Source of the DNA: Chelatococcus caeni | GTDB lineage: Bacteria; Pseudomonadota; Alphaproteobacteria; Rhizobiales; Beijerinckiaceae | Direction of reading: 5' to 3' | Length of the DNA: 64,000 bases | Assembly (NCBI RefSeq): GCF_014196925.1 | Contig: NZ_JACIEN010000002.1 | Span: 62,001-126,000, forward strand | Shown: in pieces, positions 44,516 through 54,116 of the stretch | How the letters are laid out: the number at the start of each line of letters is the position of its first letter | How positions within the stretch are numbered: the stretch's first letter is position 1 | Notes under the pieces: model-generated | Database searches by the model: none | What the model was told of the DNA's origin: nothing | What the model saw: only the letters and a program-made list of their open reading frames with translations | Made by a program: the position numbers and the translations under genes

Positions 44516-45835
44516 TCAGGCCACCACGGAGGTGCGTTCGAAGGCCGCGCGCGGCCAGGAGATGGTCACGACGGCGCCCTGGGCCGGTGCGGCGGCATTG
44601 CGGAAGGCGAGCGTGGCGCCGGAACGCTCGAGCAGCGTCTTGGCGATGAAGAGCCCGAGGCCGAGGCCCGAGGCCTCGCCGCCGGCCCGCCGGCCGACGC
44701 CGCGGGTGGTGACATAGGGCTCGCCGAGGCGCAGCAGCACCTCGGGGGCAAAGCCGGCCCCGTCGTCGGCCACGGCGATCGACACGGTCTCGGCGTCCCA
44801 ATAGGCGCGGATGTCGACCTTGGAGCGGGCGAAATCGAGCGCATTGTCGACGAGATTGCCGAGCCCGTAGAGCATGCCGGGATTGCGGCGGCAGACCGGC
44901 TCCGGCGGCTCGCCCGACAAGAACACCGAGATCGGCACGCCGAACGGCCGCTGCGGTCCGGCCACCTCCTCGATGAGGTGGTGCAGCGTCAGGCTCTCCA
45001 GCGGGCTCGCTTCCTCGGTGCCGAGGGAGGTGAGCTTGCCGAGGATGCCGCGGCAGCGCTCCACCTGCTCGCGCAGGAGGGCGATGTCCTCGCCCATGGC
45101 GCTGTCGGGCGAGGACTGGCGGCTGAGCTCCTTGGCGACGAGCGCGATGGTGGCGAGCGGCGTGCCGAGCTCGTGGGCGGCGGCGGCGGCAAGGCCGTCG
45201 AGCTGCGACAGGTGCTGCTCGCGCGCCAGCACCAGCTCCGTCGCGCTCAGCGCATCGGCGAGCTGGCGCGCCTCCTCCGCGACACGCCAGGCATAGATGC
45301 CCGTGAAGCTCAGCCCGAGGAAGATCGCCGCCCAGATGCCGGCGGTGTAGAGGAAGGGCAGCTGGAACACCTCGCCAGGCCGCCAGGGAAGCGGCTGGTG
45401 CACGAAGGCGAGCCCCGTGGCGCAGGCCATGGCGAGAAGCCCGAGCGCCAGCGTCCGCCAGGGCGGCAGCGCCGTCGCCGAGATGAGCACCGGCGCGAGG
45501 AACAGCAGCGAGAACGGGTTGTCCAGCCCGCCCGTCAGATAGAGCAGCGCCGCGAGCTGCAGGATGTCATAGCCGAGCAGCACCGAGGCGGCGCCGTCGC
45601 CGAGGCGGTAGCTGACCGGATAGCGGATGCGCAGGGCGATGTTGAGCCAGGCCGAGACGGCGATGACGAGGAAGCACAGGCCGAACGGCAGGGGAAAGCC
45701 GAGGCCGAAGTGAACGCCGGCCACCGCCGTGCTCTGGCCGATGACCGCGAGCCAGCGCAGGCGCACCAGCGTGTCGAGCCGCAGCTGCTGCGCGTGTCGG
45801 TTGAAAACGACGAAGGCTTCGTCGGCCATCGGCAT
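44516..45835 (-). CDS. actS: Redox sensor histidine kinase ActS/RegB
   Basis: Membrane kinase of 439 aa. Six hydrophobic segments cover about 27-185, with the quinone-site motif GGLDNPF (102-108). The H-box has H221 (AAAAAHELGTPLATI). The redox-active cysteine is C261 (EQVERCRGIL), matching RegB Cys265, and the ATPase domain follows with GLGLGLFIAKTLLERSGA. It phosphorylates ActR under reducing conditions. GGAGG is before the ATG. It is transcribed just ahead of actR. Confidence 0.93.
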   Translation of the reverse strand: MPMADEAFVVFNRHAQQLRLDTLVRLRWLAVIGQSTAVAGVHFGLGFPLPFGLCFLVIAVSAWLNIALRIRYPVSYRLGDGAASVLLGYDILQLAALLYLTGGLDNPFSLLFLAPVLISATALPPWRTLALGLLAMACATGLAFVHQPLPWRPGEVFQLPFLYTAGIWAAIFLGLSFTGIYAWRVAEEARQLADALSATELVLAREQHLSQLDGLAAAAAHELGTPLATIALVAKELSRQSSPDSAMGEDIALLREQVERCRGILGKLTSLGTEEASPLESLTLHHLIEEVAGPQRPFGVPISVFLSGEPPEPVCRRNPGMLYGLGNLVDNALDFARSKVDIRAYWDAETVSIAVADDGAGFAPEVLLRLGEPYVTTRGVGRRAGGEASGLGLGLFIAKTLLERSGATLAFRNAAAPAQGAVVTISWPRAAFERTSVVA

Positions 45836-46151
45836 GTGCTGCCCTCCTCGCTGCCCTTTCGGGGCGGCGGCATGAAACGGGCCCGGAAACGCGCCCGGAA
45901 CCTGCCCTGGCGCCTACCAAGCACGCTGCGCGCGCGTGCACAATGATCGGCTCGTATTCCCCATGTGCGTTGCAATAGGCGTCAGGCATTCTTTCCGATG
46001 GATCAAAGCTGTCCTTTGGACGTTTGTTTAATGGGTTGTTGATAACTTAAAGGTTTGAATCGATCCAAATCGGCGATACAGTCGGGGCGATATTGCACTG
46101 CAGCATCGCGTGTGATTCGCTGCGGCGCGCAAACGAATCAAGGAGGTGGGA
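45836..46151. promoter_or_regulatory. 316-bp divergent promoter region, actS / PHB depolymerase
   Basis: No gene is seen. TTTGAATCGATCCAAA at 46054-46069 is a 16-bp palindrome with one mismatched pair. The 46000-46070 stretch is clearly more AT-rich than the surroundings and probably holds the depolymerase promoter. AGGAGG at 46141-46146 is the ribosome-binding site of the next gene. Confidence 0.5.
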
Positions 46152-47426
46152 ATGAATCTCGCCTACTACTGGTACGAGGCAGCGCATGCGGCGGTCGGTC
46201 CCGCCCGGCTCCTGTCCGGCGCCACCCAGGCCGTCTTCTCCGACCCTGCCAACCCTCTGACGAACACCCCCTACGGGCGCTCGGTCTCCGCCGCCTGCGA
46301 GCTGTTCGAGCGGTCGACACGCCGCTACGGCAAGCCCGAGTTCGGCTTCGGCACCACCGCCGTCGGCGGGCAGCGCGCCCGCGTCAGGGAGCGCATCGTC
46401 TGGCAGCGGCCGTTCTGCAATCTCGTCCATTTCGACCGGTCGATGCCGGGGGGCACCCCCAACCAGCCGAAGATGCTCGTGGTCGCGCCGATGTCCGGCC
46501 ACTATGCGACGCTGCTGCGCGGCACGGTCGAGACCTTCCTGCCGACGCACGAGGTCTACATCACCGACTGGGCGGACGCGCGCATGATCCCGCTGTCCGA
46601 GGGCCGGTTCGACCTCGACGACTACATCGACTACGTCATCTCCATGCTGCACGTGCTCGGCCCGGACGTGCACGTCCTCGCCGTCTGCCAGCCGGCGGTG
46701 CCGGTGATCGCGGCCATCGCGCGCATGGAGGCGCAGAACGATCCGTTCGTGCCGCGCTCGATGACGCTGATGGGCGGTCCGATCGACACGCGCCGCTCGC
46801 CCACCGCCGTGAACAAGCTCGCCGAGGAACGCGGCACCGAGTGGTTCCGCCGCAACTGCATCTTCCGCGTGCCGTTCCCGAACCCGGGCTTCATGCGCTC
46901 GGTCTATCCCGGCTTCCTGCAGCTCTCGGGCTTCATGGCCATGAACCTCGACCGGCACATCTCGGCGCATCTCGAGATGTTCAACCACCTCGTCGAGGGC
47001 GACGGCGATTCGGCCGACAAGCACCGGGACTTCTACGACGAGTATATGGCCGTCATGGACCTGACGGCGGAGTTCTACCTGCAGACGGTCGACACGGTCT
47101 TCGTCCGCCAGGCCCTGCCGAAGGGCGAGATGATGCACCGCGACAAGCCGGTCGACCTCACGGCCATCCGCCGCGTCGCGCTGATGACTGTGGAGGGCGA
47201 GAAGGACGACATCTCCGGCGTCGGGCAGACCGAGGCGGCACACGACCTGTGCGTCAACATCCCGGCGGAGATGCGGGTCCATCACCTGCAGAAGAGTGTC
47301 GGACACTACGGCGTGTTCAACGGCTCGCGCTTCCGCGCCGAGATCGCACCGCGCATCGCCGACTTCATCGCCACGATCGAAACGATGCACGGCAAGAGGA
47401 AGCCGCGGCGCGTCGCAGCCGAGTGA
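46152..47426 (+). CDS. phaZ: Intracellular polyhydroxybutyrate depolymerase
   Basis: Intracellular PHB depolymerase of 424 aa, alpha/beta-hydrolase fold. The nucleophile is Cys179 in LAVCQPAVPV, as in PhaZ of Ralstonia type, with an acid in EGEKDDISG (352-353) and His385 in KSVGHYGVFNGSRFR. The N-terminal MNLAYYWYEAAHAAVGPARL is a family hallmark. It mobilises stored PHB in the cytosol. An AGGAGG ribosome-binding site is ideally spaced. It is divergent from the redox kinase gene actS; regulation by that system is only a possibility. Confidence 0.94.
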   Translation: MNLAYYWYEAAHAAVGPARLLSGATQAVFSDPANPLTNTPYGRSVSAACELFERSTRRYGKPEFGFGTTAVGGQRARVRERIVWQRPFCNLVHFDRSMPGGTPNQPKMLVVAPMSGHYATLLRGTVETFLPTHEVYITDWADARMIPLSEGRFDLDDYIDYVISMLHVLGPDVHVLAVCQPAVPVIAAIARMEAQNDPFVPRSMTLMGGPIDTRRSPTAVNKLAEERGTEWFRRNCIFRVPFPNPGFMRSVYPGFLQLSGFMAMNLDRHISAHLEMFNHLVEGDGDSADKHRDFYDEYMAVMDLTAEFYLQTVDTVFVRQALPKGEMMHRDKPVDLTAIRRVALMTVEGEKDDISGVGQTEAAHDLCVNIPAEMRVHHLQKSVGHYGVFNGSRFRAEIAPRIADFIATIETMHGKRKPRRVAAE

Positions 47427-47491
47427 GCGGACGGGCCACGGCCCTCCGCATTTCTGGTGACGGGTTCCGGCCGAATCGCCATCATCCGCTC

Positions 47492-48250
47492 ATGCGAAGC
47501 CTCTTCCGGCGCATCAAACCTCCCGACGATCACACCGGCGATCCGGACCATATCCTCGTCCGCCATGCGGGCGAGGACTACCGGGTCACGGTGAAGCGGC
47601 GCGCCGGCGCGCGGCGGATCACGCTGCGCGTCTCGGGTGCGACCGGCGAAGCCATCCTCACCCTGCAGGAGCGCACGCCGCTCGCACGCGCCCGGCAATT
47701 CGCCGACGCCCACGGCGGCTGGCTGGCGACGCGGCTCGAGCGGGTGCCGGAGCGCGTGCCCCTGCTGCCCGGCTCGCTGGTGCCGCTACGCGGCGAGCTG
47801 CACCGCATCGTCCACCTTGCGGGACAGCGCTCGCCCGCTGCGGCGGGCCGCGACGGCGACGGAGCCGCCATCATCAGCGTCGGCGGCGAGGCGGTGCACG
47901 TGCCGCGGCGGCTGCGCGATTTCCTCGTGCGCGAAGCCGAGCGCGACCTACGCGCGGCCGTCGAGCGGCACACGAACGCCCTCGGCCGCAAGGCCAGCGC
48001 CGTCACCATCCGCGACACCACGAGCCGCTGGGGCTCGTGCAGCGCGGCCGGGCGCCTCAACTTCTCGTGGCGGCTCATCCTCGCGCCGCCCTTCGTGCTC
48101 GACTATCTCGCCGCGCACGAGGTGGCGCATCTCAAGGAGATGAACCATTCCGTGCGCTTCTGGCGGCTGACGAAGGCACTGTGCCCGCGCACGGACGAGG
48201 CCGAGGCCTGGCTCAAGCGCCACGGCACCGCCCTGCACCGCTACGGCTGA
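47492..48250 (+). CDS. YgjP-type (DUF45) metallopeptidase-domain protein
   Basis: Protein of 252 aa. The zinc motif is HEVAHLKEMNHSVRFW near residue 205-220, preceded by the conserved TTSRWGSCSAAGRLNFSWRLILAP. The N-terminal part is a beta-rich YgjP domain. The family is often annotated as a metal-dependent hydrolase; its substrate is unknown. It starts 65 bp after phaZ at ATG 47492; the ribosome-binding site is weak. Confidence 0.86.
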   Translation: MRSLFRRIKPPDDHTGDPDHILVRHAGEDYRVTVKRRAGARRITLRVSGATGEAILTLQERTPLARARQFADAHGGWLATRLERVPERVPLLPGSLVPLRGELHRIVHLAGQRSPAAAGRDGDGAAIISVGGEAVHVPRRLRDFLVREAERDLRAAVERHTNALGRKASAVTIRDTTSRWGSCSAAGRLNFSWRLILAPPFVLDYLAAHEVAHLKEMNHSVRFWRLTKALCPRTDEAEAWLKRHGTALHRYG

Positions 48251-48286
48251 AGGCTCGACAGGCGCCCCCGCGACGCCTAGAGGAGG

Positions 48287-49510
48287 ATGCCCTCACCTCC
48301 CGGCTGCCCGGTTCCCATGCGCCTTTCACCCGACACCCTCGCGATGACCGCGACGCTCGCCCTGCTGACCGCGCTCGGGCCGCTGTCGACGGACATGTAC
48401 CTGCCCTCGCTGCCCGTCATCGCCGCCTTCTTCGGCACCGGCTCGGCCGAGGCGCAGATGACCCTGTCGGCCTTCCTCTTCGGCTTCGCGGCCGGCCAGT
48501 TCGTGCACGGGCCGCTGTCCGACCATTACGGCCGCCGGCCGGTGCTGCTCGCCGGGCTCGGCCTCTTCGCCGCCGCGACCGCGGCCTGCGCGCTGGCCCC
48601 CTCGATCGAATGGCTGACGGCTGCACGCTTCGTCCAGGCGCTCGGCGCCTCGGGCCCGATCGTGCTCGCCCGCGCGGTCGTGCGCGATCTCTACGAGGGG
48701 CCGCGGGCGGGACGCGAACTCTCCCGCATGGGCACGATCATGGGCCTCGTGCCGGCGCTCGCTCCGGCGCTCGGCGGCGTCCTGCAGGCGCTCTATGGGT
48801 GGCGGGCGAGCTTCGCCGTCACGCTCGGCTGCGGCCTCGCGCTCGCCGCCGTCGTGGCCACGGCGCTGCCCGAGACCCTGCGGCAGCGCCCCGAGCGGCC
48901 GCTGTCGCTGGCCCGCATCGGCGCCGAATTCCGCATCGTCATCGCGAGCCGGCTCTACCGCGTCTATGTCGGCCTCGCCGCGCTGACCTATGCCGGGCTC
49001 TTCAGCTTCATCTCCGGCTCGTCCTTCGTGCTGCAGAACCTCTACGGCCTCGGCGAGATCGCCTTCGGCCTGTCCTTCGGCACGGTGGTCATCGGCTATA
49101 TCAGCGGCACGGTGCTGGCCCAGCGCCTCGTCGGCCGGCGCGGCCTCGACGGCACCATCGCCCTCGGCACGGCCTGCCTCGCCGCCGGCGGCCTCGTGAT
49201 GCTAGCGTTCGCGCTCGCCGGGGTCGCCTCGGTCTTTGCCGTGGTGCTGCCCATGGCCGTCTACACCTTCGGCGTCGGCCTCGTCATGCCGCAGACCGCG
49301 GCCGCGGCGATGATGCCCTTCCCGGAGCGGGCGGGCGCGGCCTCCTCCCTGCTCGGCATCTGCCAGATGACGTTTGCGGCCCTCGTCGGGCTCTATGTCG
49401 GCCACGTCGTCGCGGTCTCCGCCGTGCCGCTCACGGCGACCATCGCGATGATCGGGGTCGGGGCCTTCGCCCTCTTCACGGGCAGCCGGCGCATCCGCGC
49501 CGGCGCCTGA
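48287..49510 (+). CDS. Bcr/CflA-family multidrug MFS exporter
   Basis: Major facilitator of 407 aa with 12 hydrophobic segments. It has LGPLSTDMYLPSLPVIAAFF in helix 1 and the loop 2-3 motif GPLSDHYGRRPVLLAG, both typical of drug:H+ antiporters of the Bcr/CflA type. GAGGAGG abuts the ATG at 48287 with no spacer, so ATG 48317 (MRLSPDTL) may be the real start. It is convergent with the PBP1A gene, separated by 6 bp. Confidence 0.88.
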   Translation: MPSPPGCPVPMRLSPDTLAMTATLALLTALGPLSTDMYLPSLPVIAAFFGTGSAEAQMTLSAFLFGFAAGQFVHGPLSDHYGRRPVLLAGLGLFAAATAACALAPSIEWLTAARFVQALGASGPIVLARAVVRDLYEGPRAGRELSRMGTIMGLVPALAPALGGVLQALYGWRASFAVTLGCGLALAAVVATALPETLRQRPERPLSLARIGAEFRIVIASRLYRVYVGLAALTYAGLFSFISGSSFVLQNLYGLGEIAFGLSFGTVVIGYISGTVLAQRLVGRRGLDGTIALGTACLAAGGLVMLAFALAGVASVFAVVLPMAVYTFGVGLVMPQTAAAAMMPFPERAGAASSLLGICQMTFAALVGLYVGHVVAVSAVPLTATIAMIGVGAFALFTGSRRIRAGA

Positions 49511-49516
49511 TCCACC

Positions 49517-51865
49517 TCACCCGCCGAAGAGCATCTCCAGCAGGCCGCGCTGGCGCTGCGGCGCAGCCGCCTGGGCGGGCGGCCCGCCGCCGGCGGCCGG
49601 CGGGGGAGCGCCGGCATAGCCGCCGTCGGCGACGAGCGCTTCGTCGTCGGCGGGCGGCAGGCGGTTGAACGGCCCGCCGGGCAGCGGCACCGGGGACTGG
49701 CCCTTCAGGGCCGCAGTCATGTAGGTCTTCCAGATCTCGGCGGGCAGGTTGGCGCCCGAGGCCTTCTTCGTCGGCTTGCTGTCGTCGTTGCCGAGCCACA
49801 CGCCGGTGACGAGGCTGCCGGTATAGCCGAGGAACCAGGCGTCACGGTATTCCTGGCTGGTGCCGGTCTTGCCGGCGGCCTCCCAGCCCGCGATCTCGGC
49901 TCGGCGGCCGGTGCCCGTCAGCAGGGTCTGGCGCAGCATCATGTTCATGTCCGCCACGTGCTGCTGTTCGATGACGCGGCCGAGGTCGGTCGGCGTGCGC
50001 TGGAACAGCACCTTGCCGTCCGGCGTCTTCACCTCGCGGATGAGATAGGGGATGACGCCGGTGCCGCCGTTGGCGAAGGCGGCATAGGCGGCGACGAGCT
50101 CGATGGGCCGCACCTCGGAGGTGCCGAGCGACAGCGAGAGGTTGGGCTGCAGCGGCGAGGTGATGCCGAGCCGCTGCGCCGTGCGCACCACCGCCTTGGG
50201 CCCCATCTCGGCGATGAGCTGCGCCGTGACCGTGTTGATCGACCGCGCCAGCGCCGTGGTCAGCGTCACGGGGCCGGCATATTTGCGGCTCGCGTTCTCG
50301 GGGCGCCAGCCGTTGAGGTTGACCGGCCCGTCCTCGCGCACCGTGTCCGGCGTCAGCCCGTTCTCGAGCGCGGCGAGATAGACGAAGGGCTTGAAGGAGG
50401 AGCCCGGCTGGCGCATCGCCACGGTCGCGCGGTTGAACTGGCTCTGGCCGTAGTTGCGCCCGCCGACGAGGGCGCGGATGCCGCCGTCGGTGGCGAGCGA
50501 GACGAGCGCCCCCTGGCCGACGCCGTACTTGCCGCCCTGCTTGTCGAGCGCCTCGACCAGCGCCTTCTCAGCCGCGCGCTGCATGCCGACGTCGATGGTC
50601 GTCTCCACCACCACGTCCCGCTCGACGGGGCCGATGAAGTCCTCGAGCACGTCCATGACGTAGTCGGCGGCATAGTTGGCCGAGCCGGCGCCGCGCGGCT
50701 TGATGGCCGTCGCCGGCTCCATCAGCGCGTTCTTGGCCGCGGCCTCGGAGATGAAGCCCTCGTCCGCCATGGCCGAGAGCACGAGCTGGGCGCGCTTCTC
50801 GGCCCCGTCCGGGTTGCGGTTGGGGGCGAGGCGCGACGGGGCCTGGACGAGGCCGGCGAGCATCGCCGCCTCGGACAGGGACACCTCGCGCGCCGACTTG
50901 CCGAAATAGCGCAGGGCCGCCGCCTCGACGCCATAGGACCCGGCGCCGAAATAGACCCGGTTGAGATAGAGCTCGAGGATCTCGTCCTTGGTGAACTTCT
51001 GCTCCAGCCACAGCGCCAGGATCGCCTCCTGGATCTTGCGCGAAAGCGTGCGGTCCTGGGTGAGGAAGAGGTTCTTGGCGAGCTGCTGCGTCAGCGTGGA
51101 GCCGCCCTGGGCAACGCCGCGCGAGGTCACGTTGCGCACCATGGCGCGCGTGATGCCGAGCGGATCGATGCCGAAATGGTCATAGAAGCGCCGGTCCTCG
51201 ATGGCGATGAAGGCCTTCGGCAGATAGGGCGGCAATTCGGCGAGCTTCACCTCGCGCCCGCCCATGTCGCCACGGTTGGCGATCAGCGTGCCGTCGGAGG
51301 CGGCGATGGCGATGTTCGGCGGGCGCTTCGGCACCGTCAGCTGGTCGATGGGCGGCAGCTGCGCGAAATGATAGGCGACGACGCCCGCAACGGCGATGCC
51401 GCACCAGATGGCGAGCACGAAGCAGCTGCGCACGACCCAGCCGAGGAACGAGCGCCGCCGGCGGCCGCCGCCGCGACGCGCCCCGCCCGAGCCGCCTCCC
51501 CCGTTGCCGCGCCCGCCGCCCTTGCGGGAGCGGCGACCCGCCGCACGCCTCGCCATCACGTCCTCCTCGTGGAAAAGGCCGTCCCCGGGAAGGCTCTCCC
51601 CCAGGCCGTCCACGCCGTCCGATGCCGGATATCGGCCGGGATCCTCCACGCCGGCAGGCGTCGCCGAGAACGCCGGCTCGCGCCGCTCCTGCGGACGCGG
51701 GCCCGGCGACGGGCGAGCCGTGCGGCGCTGCGCGCCGGCGGCGATGCCGGTGGGCCGGTCTTCCGGCGACAGGCGCAGGTCGAATCCGTCATCCGCGGCG
51801 CGGCGCCGTGCTCCGTCCTGAGGGCCGGGCACGGGCTGCCGGTCGTGCCATTGGTCGAACGCCAT
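49517..51865 (-). CDS. Penicillin-binding protein 1A
   Basis: Bifunctional peptidoglycan synthase of 782 aa. An unusually long cytoplasmic tail (1-140), the second half Arg/Gly-rich, leads to one membrane helix (about 140-163). The glycosyltransferase domain has the catalytic Glu223 in EDRRFYDHFGID and GGSTLTQQLAKNLFL. The transpeptidase has S489-S-F-K492, SIN and KTGTS. It ends in a Pro/Ala/Gln-rich tail. GGAGAG is before ATG 51865; the in-frame ATG at residue 104 would give a more usual length. Confidence 0.92.
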   Translation of the reverse strand: MAFDQWHDRQPVPGPQDGARRRAADDGFDLRLSPEDRPTGIAAGAQRRTARPSPGPRPQERREPAFSATPAGVEDPGRYPASDGVDGLGESLPGDGLFHEEDVMARRAAGRRSRKGGGRGNGGGGSGGARRGGGRRRRSFLGWVVRSCFVLAIWCGIAVAGVVAYHFAQLPPIDQLTVPKRPPNIAIAASDGTLIANRGDMGGREVKLAELPPYLPKAFIAIEDRRFYDHFGIDPLGITRAMVRNVTSRGVAQGGSTLTQQLAKNLFLTQDRTLSRKIQEAILALWLEQKFTKDEILELYLNRVYFGAGSYGVEAAALRYFGKSAREVSLSEAAMLAGLVQAPSRLAPNRNPDGAEKRAQLVLSAMADEGFISEAAAKNALMEPATAIKPRGAGSANYAADYVMDVLEDFIGPVERDVVVETTIDVGMQRAAEKALVEALDKQGGKYGVGQGALVSLATDGGIRALVGGRNYGQSQFNRATVAMRQPGSSFKPFVYLAALENGLTPDTVREDGPVNLNGWRPENASRKYAGPVTLTTALARSINTVTAQLIAEMGPKAVVRTAQRLGITSPLQPNLSLSLGTSEVRPIELVAAYAAFANGGTGVIPYLIREVKTPDGKVLFQRTPTDLGRVIEQQHVADMNMMLRQTLLTGTGRRAEIAGWEAAGKTGTSQEYRDAWFLGYTGSLVTGVWLGNDDSKPTKKASGANLPAEIWKTYMTAALKGQSPVPLPGGPFNRLPPADDEALVADGGYAGAPPPAAGGGPPAQAAAPQRQRGLLEMLFGG

Positions 51866-52197
51866 GTCTCTCCGTTTGCGCAGGTGCGCGGGCCGCACGC
51901 GCGGCCACTGCAGGGCAGCGTTTCAACCAAGCTATAAATGTGGCGGATTAAGGGGCGGTTACCCCCGTGCAGCGCACGGGACAAGGGGAGTGCGGCACGG
52001 CCGCAACACCTTTGGAACAATGCGATTTGCCATGCAGTTCTGCGCGATTTTGCCTGAATTCCGGCTTCCTCGGCTGTCATATGGACGAACGATTCGGTTT
52101 TCGCCGGATTCTGGTTCAACCTCATGTCACACCGGTTCCTCCGCCGGCCGGCGCCGTCCGCGCCGGGCGGCAGCCATGGCCTGCCCCCGAAAGACGC
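51866..52197. promoter_or_regulatory. 332-bp divergent promoter region, PBP1A / K+ antiporter
   Basis: No gene is supported. The antiporter reading frame extends back to 51967 but lacks conserved residues and membrane character there. An AT-richer patch at about 51925-51955 (AACCAAGCTATAAATG) is the most promoter-like piece for the PBP1A gene. Confidence 0.4.
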
Positions 52198-54066
52198 ATG
52201 ACCAGCATCGTCATTCTCAATTCCCTGCTTCTGTTCGGCGCCGGCCTCGTCGTCGTGGGCATCGCCTCGAGCCTCGTCGCCTCGCGCTTCGGCGCGCCGC
52301 TGCTGCTCGTCTTCCTCGCCATCGGCATGCTGGCGGGCGAGAACGGCATCGGCGGCATCCCCTTCAGCGACTACCGCGCCACCTATCTCGTCGGCTCGCT
52401 GTCGCTCGCCATCATCCTCTTCGACGGCGGCCTGCGCACGCGTTTCGCCGGCATCCGCGGGGCCGTGGCGCCGGCGGCGCTGCTCGCCACAGCCGGGGTC
52501 GTCATCACGGCGGGGCTGACCGGGCTCGTCGCCATGCTGGTGCTCGACCTGCGGCCGATCGAGGCGCTGCTCGTCGGCTCGGTGGTCGCCTCGACGGATG
52601 CGGCGGCGGTCTTCTTCCTGCTGCGCGCCGGCGGCCTGCAGCTGAAGCGGCGGGTCAATGCGACACTGGAGGTCGAATCGGCGACCAACGATCCCGCCGC
52701 CGTCTTCCTCGTCGTCCTGCTGGTGCAGCTCATCGGCGCCGACGGCACCTCCTCGGTGGCCGACCTCGTCGACCTCCTCCTGCGTCAGGGCATCGTCGGC
52801 GCGGCGGCGGGCATCGCCGGCGGCTTCGCCATCACCTTCGTCCTCAACCGCGTCACCTTTCCCTCCGGCCTGCACCCGCTGCTCGTGGTCGCCAGCGCCG
52901 TCGCGATCTATGCGATGACGTCGCTGGTCAACGGGTCGGGCTTCCTCGCCGTCTATCTCGCCGGCATCATCGTCGGCAACCGGCCGGTGAGGGCCTTCGC
53001 CTCGATCCTGAGCTTCCACAACGCGGCGACCTGGCTGTGCCAGATCGTCATGTTCCTGATGCTCGGCCTCCTGGTGACGCCCGCCGATCTCGTCGGGCAT
53101 GCCGTGCCGGCGCTCGCGATCGCCCTGTTCCTCATCTTCATCGGGCGCCCCGCCGCGGTCTGGCTCTGCCTGACGCCGTTCCGCTTCCCGGTGCGCGAGA
53201 AGCTCTTCATCTCCTGGGTCGGCCTGCGCGGGGCCGTGTCGATCTTCCTCGCCGCCATCCCGATGCTGTCGCAGCTGCCGCAGGCGGAGGTCTATTTCAA
53301 CGTCGCCTTCTTCGTCGTGCTCGTCTCGCTGCTGCTGCAGGGCTGGACCGTGACCCGCGTGGCGCAGAGCACCGGGGTGGCGCTCGCCGACCCGGCGCCG
53401 GAGGTGAGCCGCGTCGAGATCGACCTGCCGGGCCAGCTCGACTACGAGATGGTCGGCTATCCCGTGCTCGCGGACAGCCCGGTGATGGACCGGGGCGGGC
53501 TGCCGCCCTGGGCGCGCGCGGTGCTCATCGTGCGGCGCAACGCCGTCCTCACCCCCGAGGAGGCGGGCGTGCTGCGCGTCGGCGACTATGGCTACTTCCT
53601 GGCGCCGCCGCAGCGCGTCAACCGGCTCGACCGCCTGTTCGCCCCCTTCGAGGGCCACCAGGGGCGCGCCTCGGCCGGCGTGTTCAGCTTCGGTCCCGAG
53701 ATCAGGCTGGGCGAGCTTGCGCAGACCTACGGCATCGCCGTCGACGAGGACATCAGCGACCAGACGGTCGGAAGCCTGTTCAGCGATACCTTCGAGGAGG
53801 GGGTGCGCGAGGGCGACCGCATCGCGCTCGGGCCGGTGACGCTCGTCGCCCGCGGGGTCGACGACGGCGTGGCGCATACGATCTCGCTCATCCTCGACAG
53901 CGAGGATGCGGATGTCGCCGCCGTCGTGCCGACGACGCGGCTGGAGCGCCTGATGGCCGGGACGCTCGCGCGCCTCGGCCCGCTGCAGGCCCGGCTCGCC
54001 GAGGCGACGGGCCGTCTCGGGGACCGTCTGCGGGCGGCGCTCTCGAAGCGCAACGAGCGCCTCTGA
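52198..54066 (+). CDS. K+/H+ antiporter, NhaP2/CvrA type
   Basis: CPA1 antiporter of 622 aa. Residues 1-400 hold about 12-13 membrane helices, including VGSVVASTDAAAVFFLLRAG and ESATNDPAAVFLVVLLVQ, the ion-binding ND motif. A TrkA_C domain follows (about 400-490), then a CorC/HlyC-type nucleotide-binding domain at the C-terminus. It exports potassium to protect against osmotic or pH stress. ATG 52198 is chosen where the hydrophobic domain begins; the ribosome-binding site is weak (GAAAGACG). Confidence 0.9.
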   Translation: MTSIVILNSLLLFGAGLVVVGIASSLVASRFGAPLLLVFLAIGMLAGENGIGGIPFSDYRATYLVGSLSLAIILFDGGLRTRFAGIRGAVAPAALLATAGVVITAGLTGLVAMLVLDLRPIEALLVGSVVASTDAAAVFFLLRAGGLQLKRRVNATLEVESATNDPAAVFLVVLLVQLIGADGTSSVADLVDLLLRQGIVGAAAGIAGGFAITFVLNRVTFPSGLHPLLVVASAVAIYAMTSLVNGSGFLAVYLAGIIVGNRPVRAFASILSFHNAATWLCQIVMFLMLGLLVTPADLVGHAVPALAIALFLIFIGRPAAVWLCLTPFRFPVREKLFISWVGLRGAVSIFLAAIPMLSQLPQAEVYFNVAFFVVLVSLLLQGWTVTRVAQSTGVALADPAPEVSRVEIDLPGQLDYEMVGYPVLADSPVMDRGGLPPWARAVLIVRRNAVLTPEEAGVLRVGDYGYFLAPPQRVNRLDRLFAPFEGHQGRASAGVFSFGPEIRLGELAQTYGIAVDEDISDQTVGSLFSDTFEEGVREGDRIALGPVTLVARGVDDGVAHTISLILDSEDADVAAVVPTTRLERLMAGTLARLGPLQARLAEATGRLGDRLRAALSKRNERL

Positions 54067-54116
54067 CGGCCCGCATTGGGGGCCGCGGGCGCGTCTCCCG
54101 CGCCCGCGAGCGTTGA

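Noticed and set aside
46040-46080. Possible tRNA T-arm (GGTTTGAATCGATCC)
   Set aside because: No acceptor stem or anticodon arm can be drawn around it; it reads as an operator-like palindrome in a promoter.
46055-47491. Long frame joined to the YgjP-type gene on the same strand
   Set aside because: This part overlaps phaZ in another frame and has low-complexity Arg/Ala/Pro translation; the conserved protein begins at 47492.
51967-52197. 77-residue N-terminal extension of the K+ antiporter
   Set aside because: No ribosome-binding site, no membrane character or conservation; the family begins at the hydrophobic segment from 52198.
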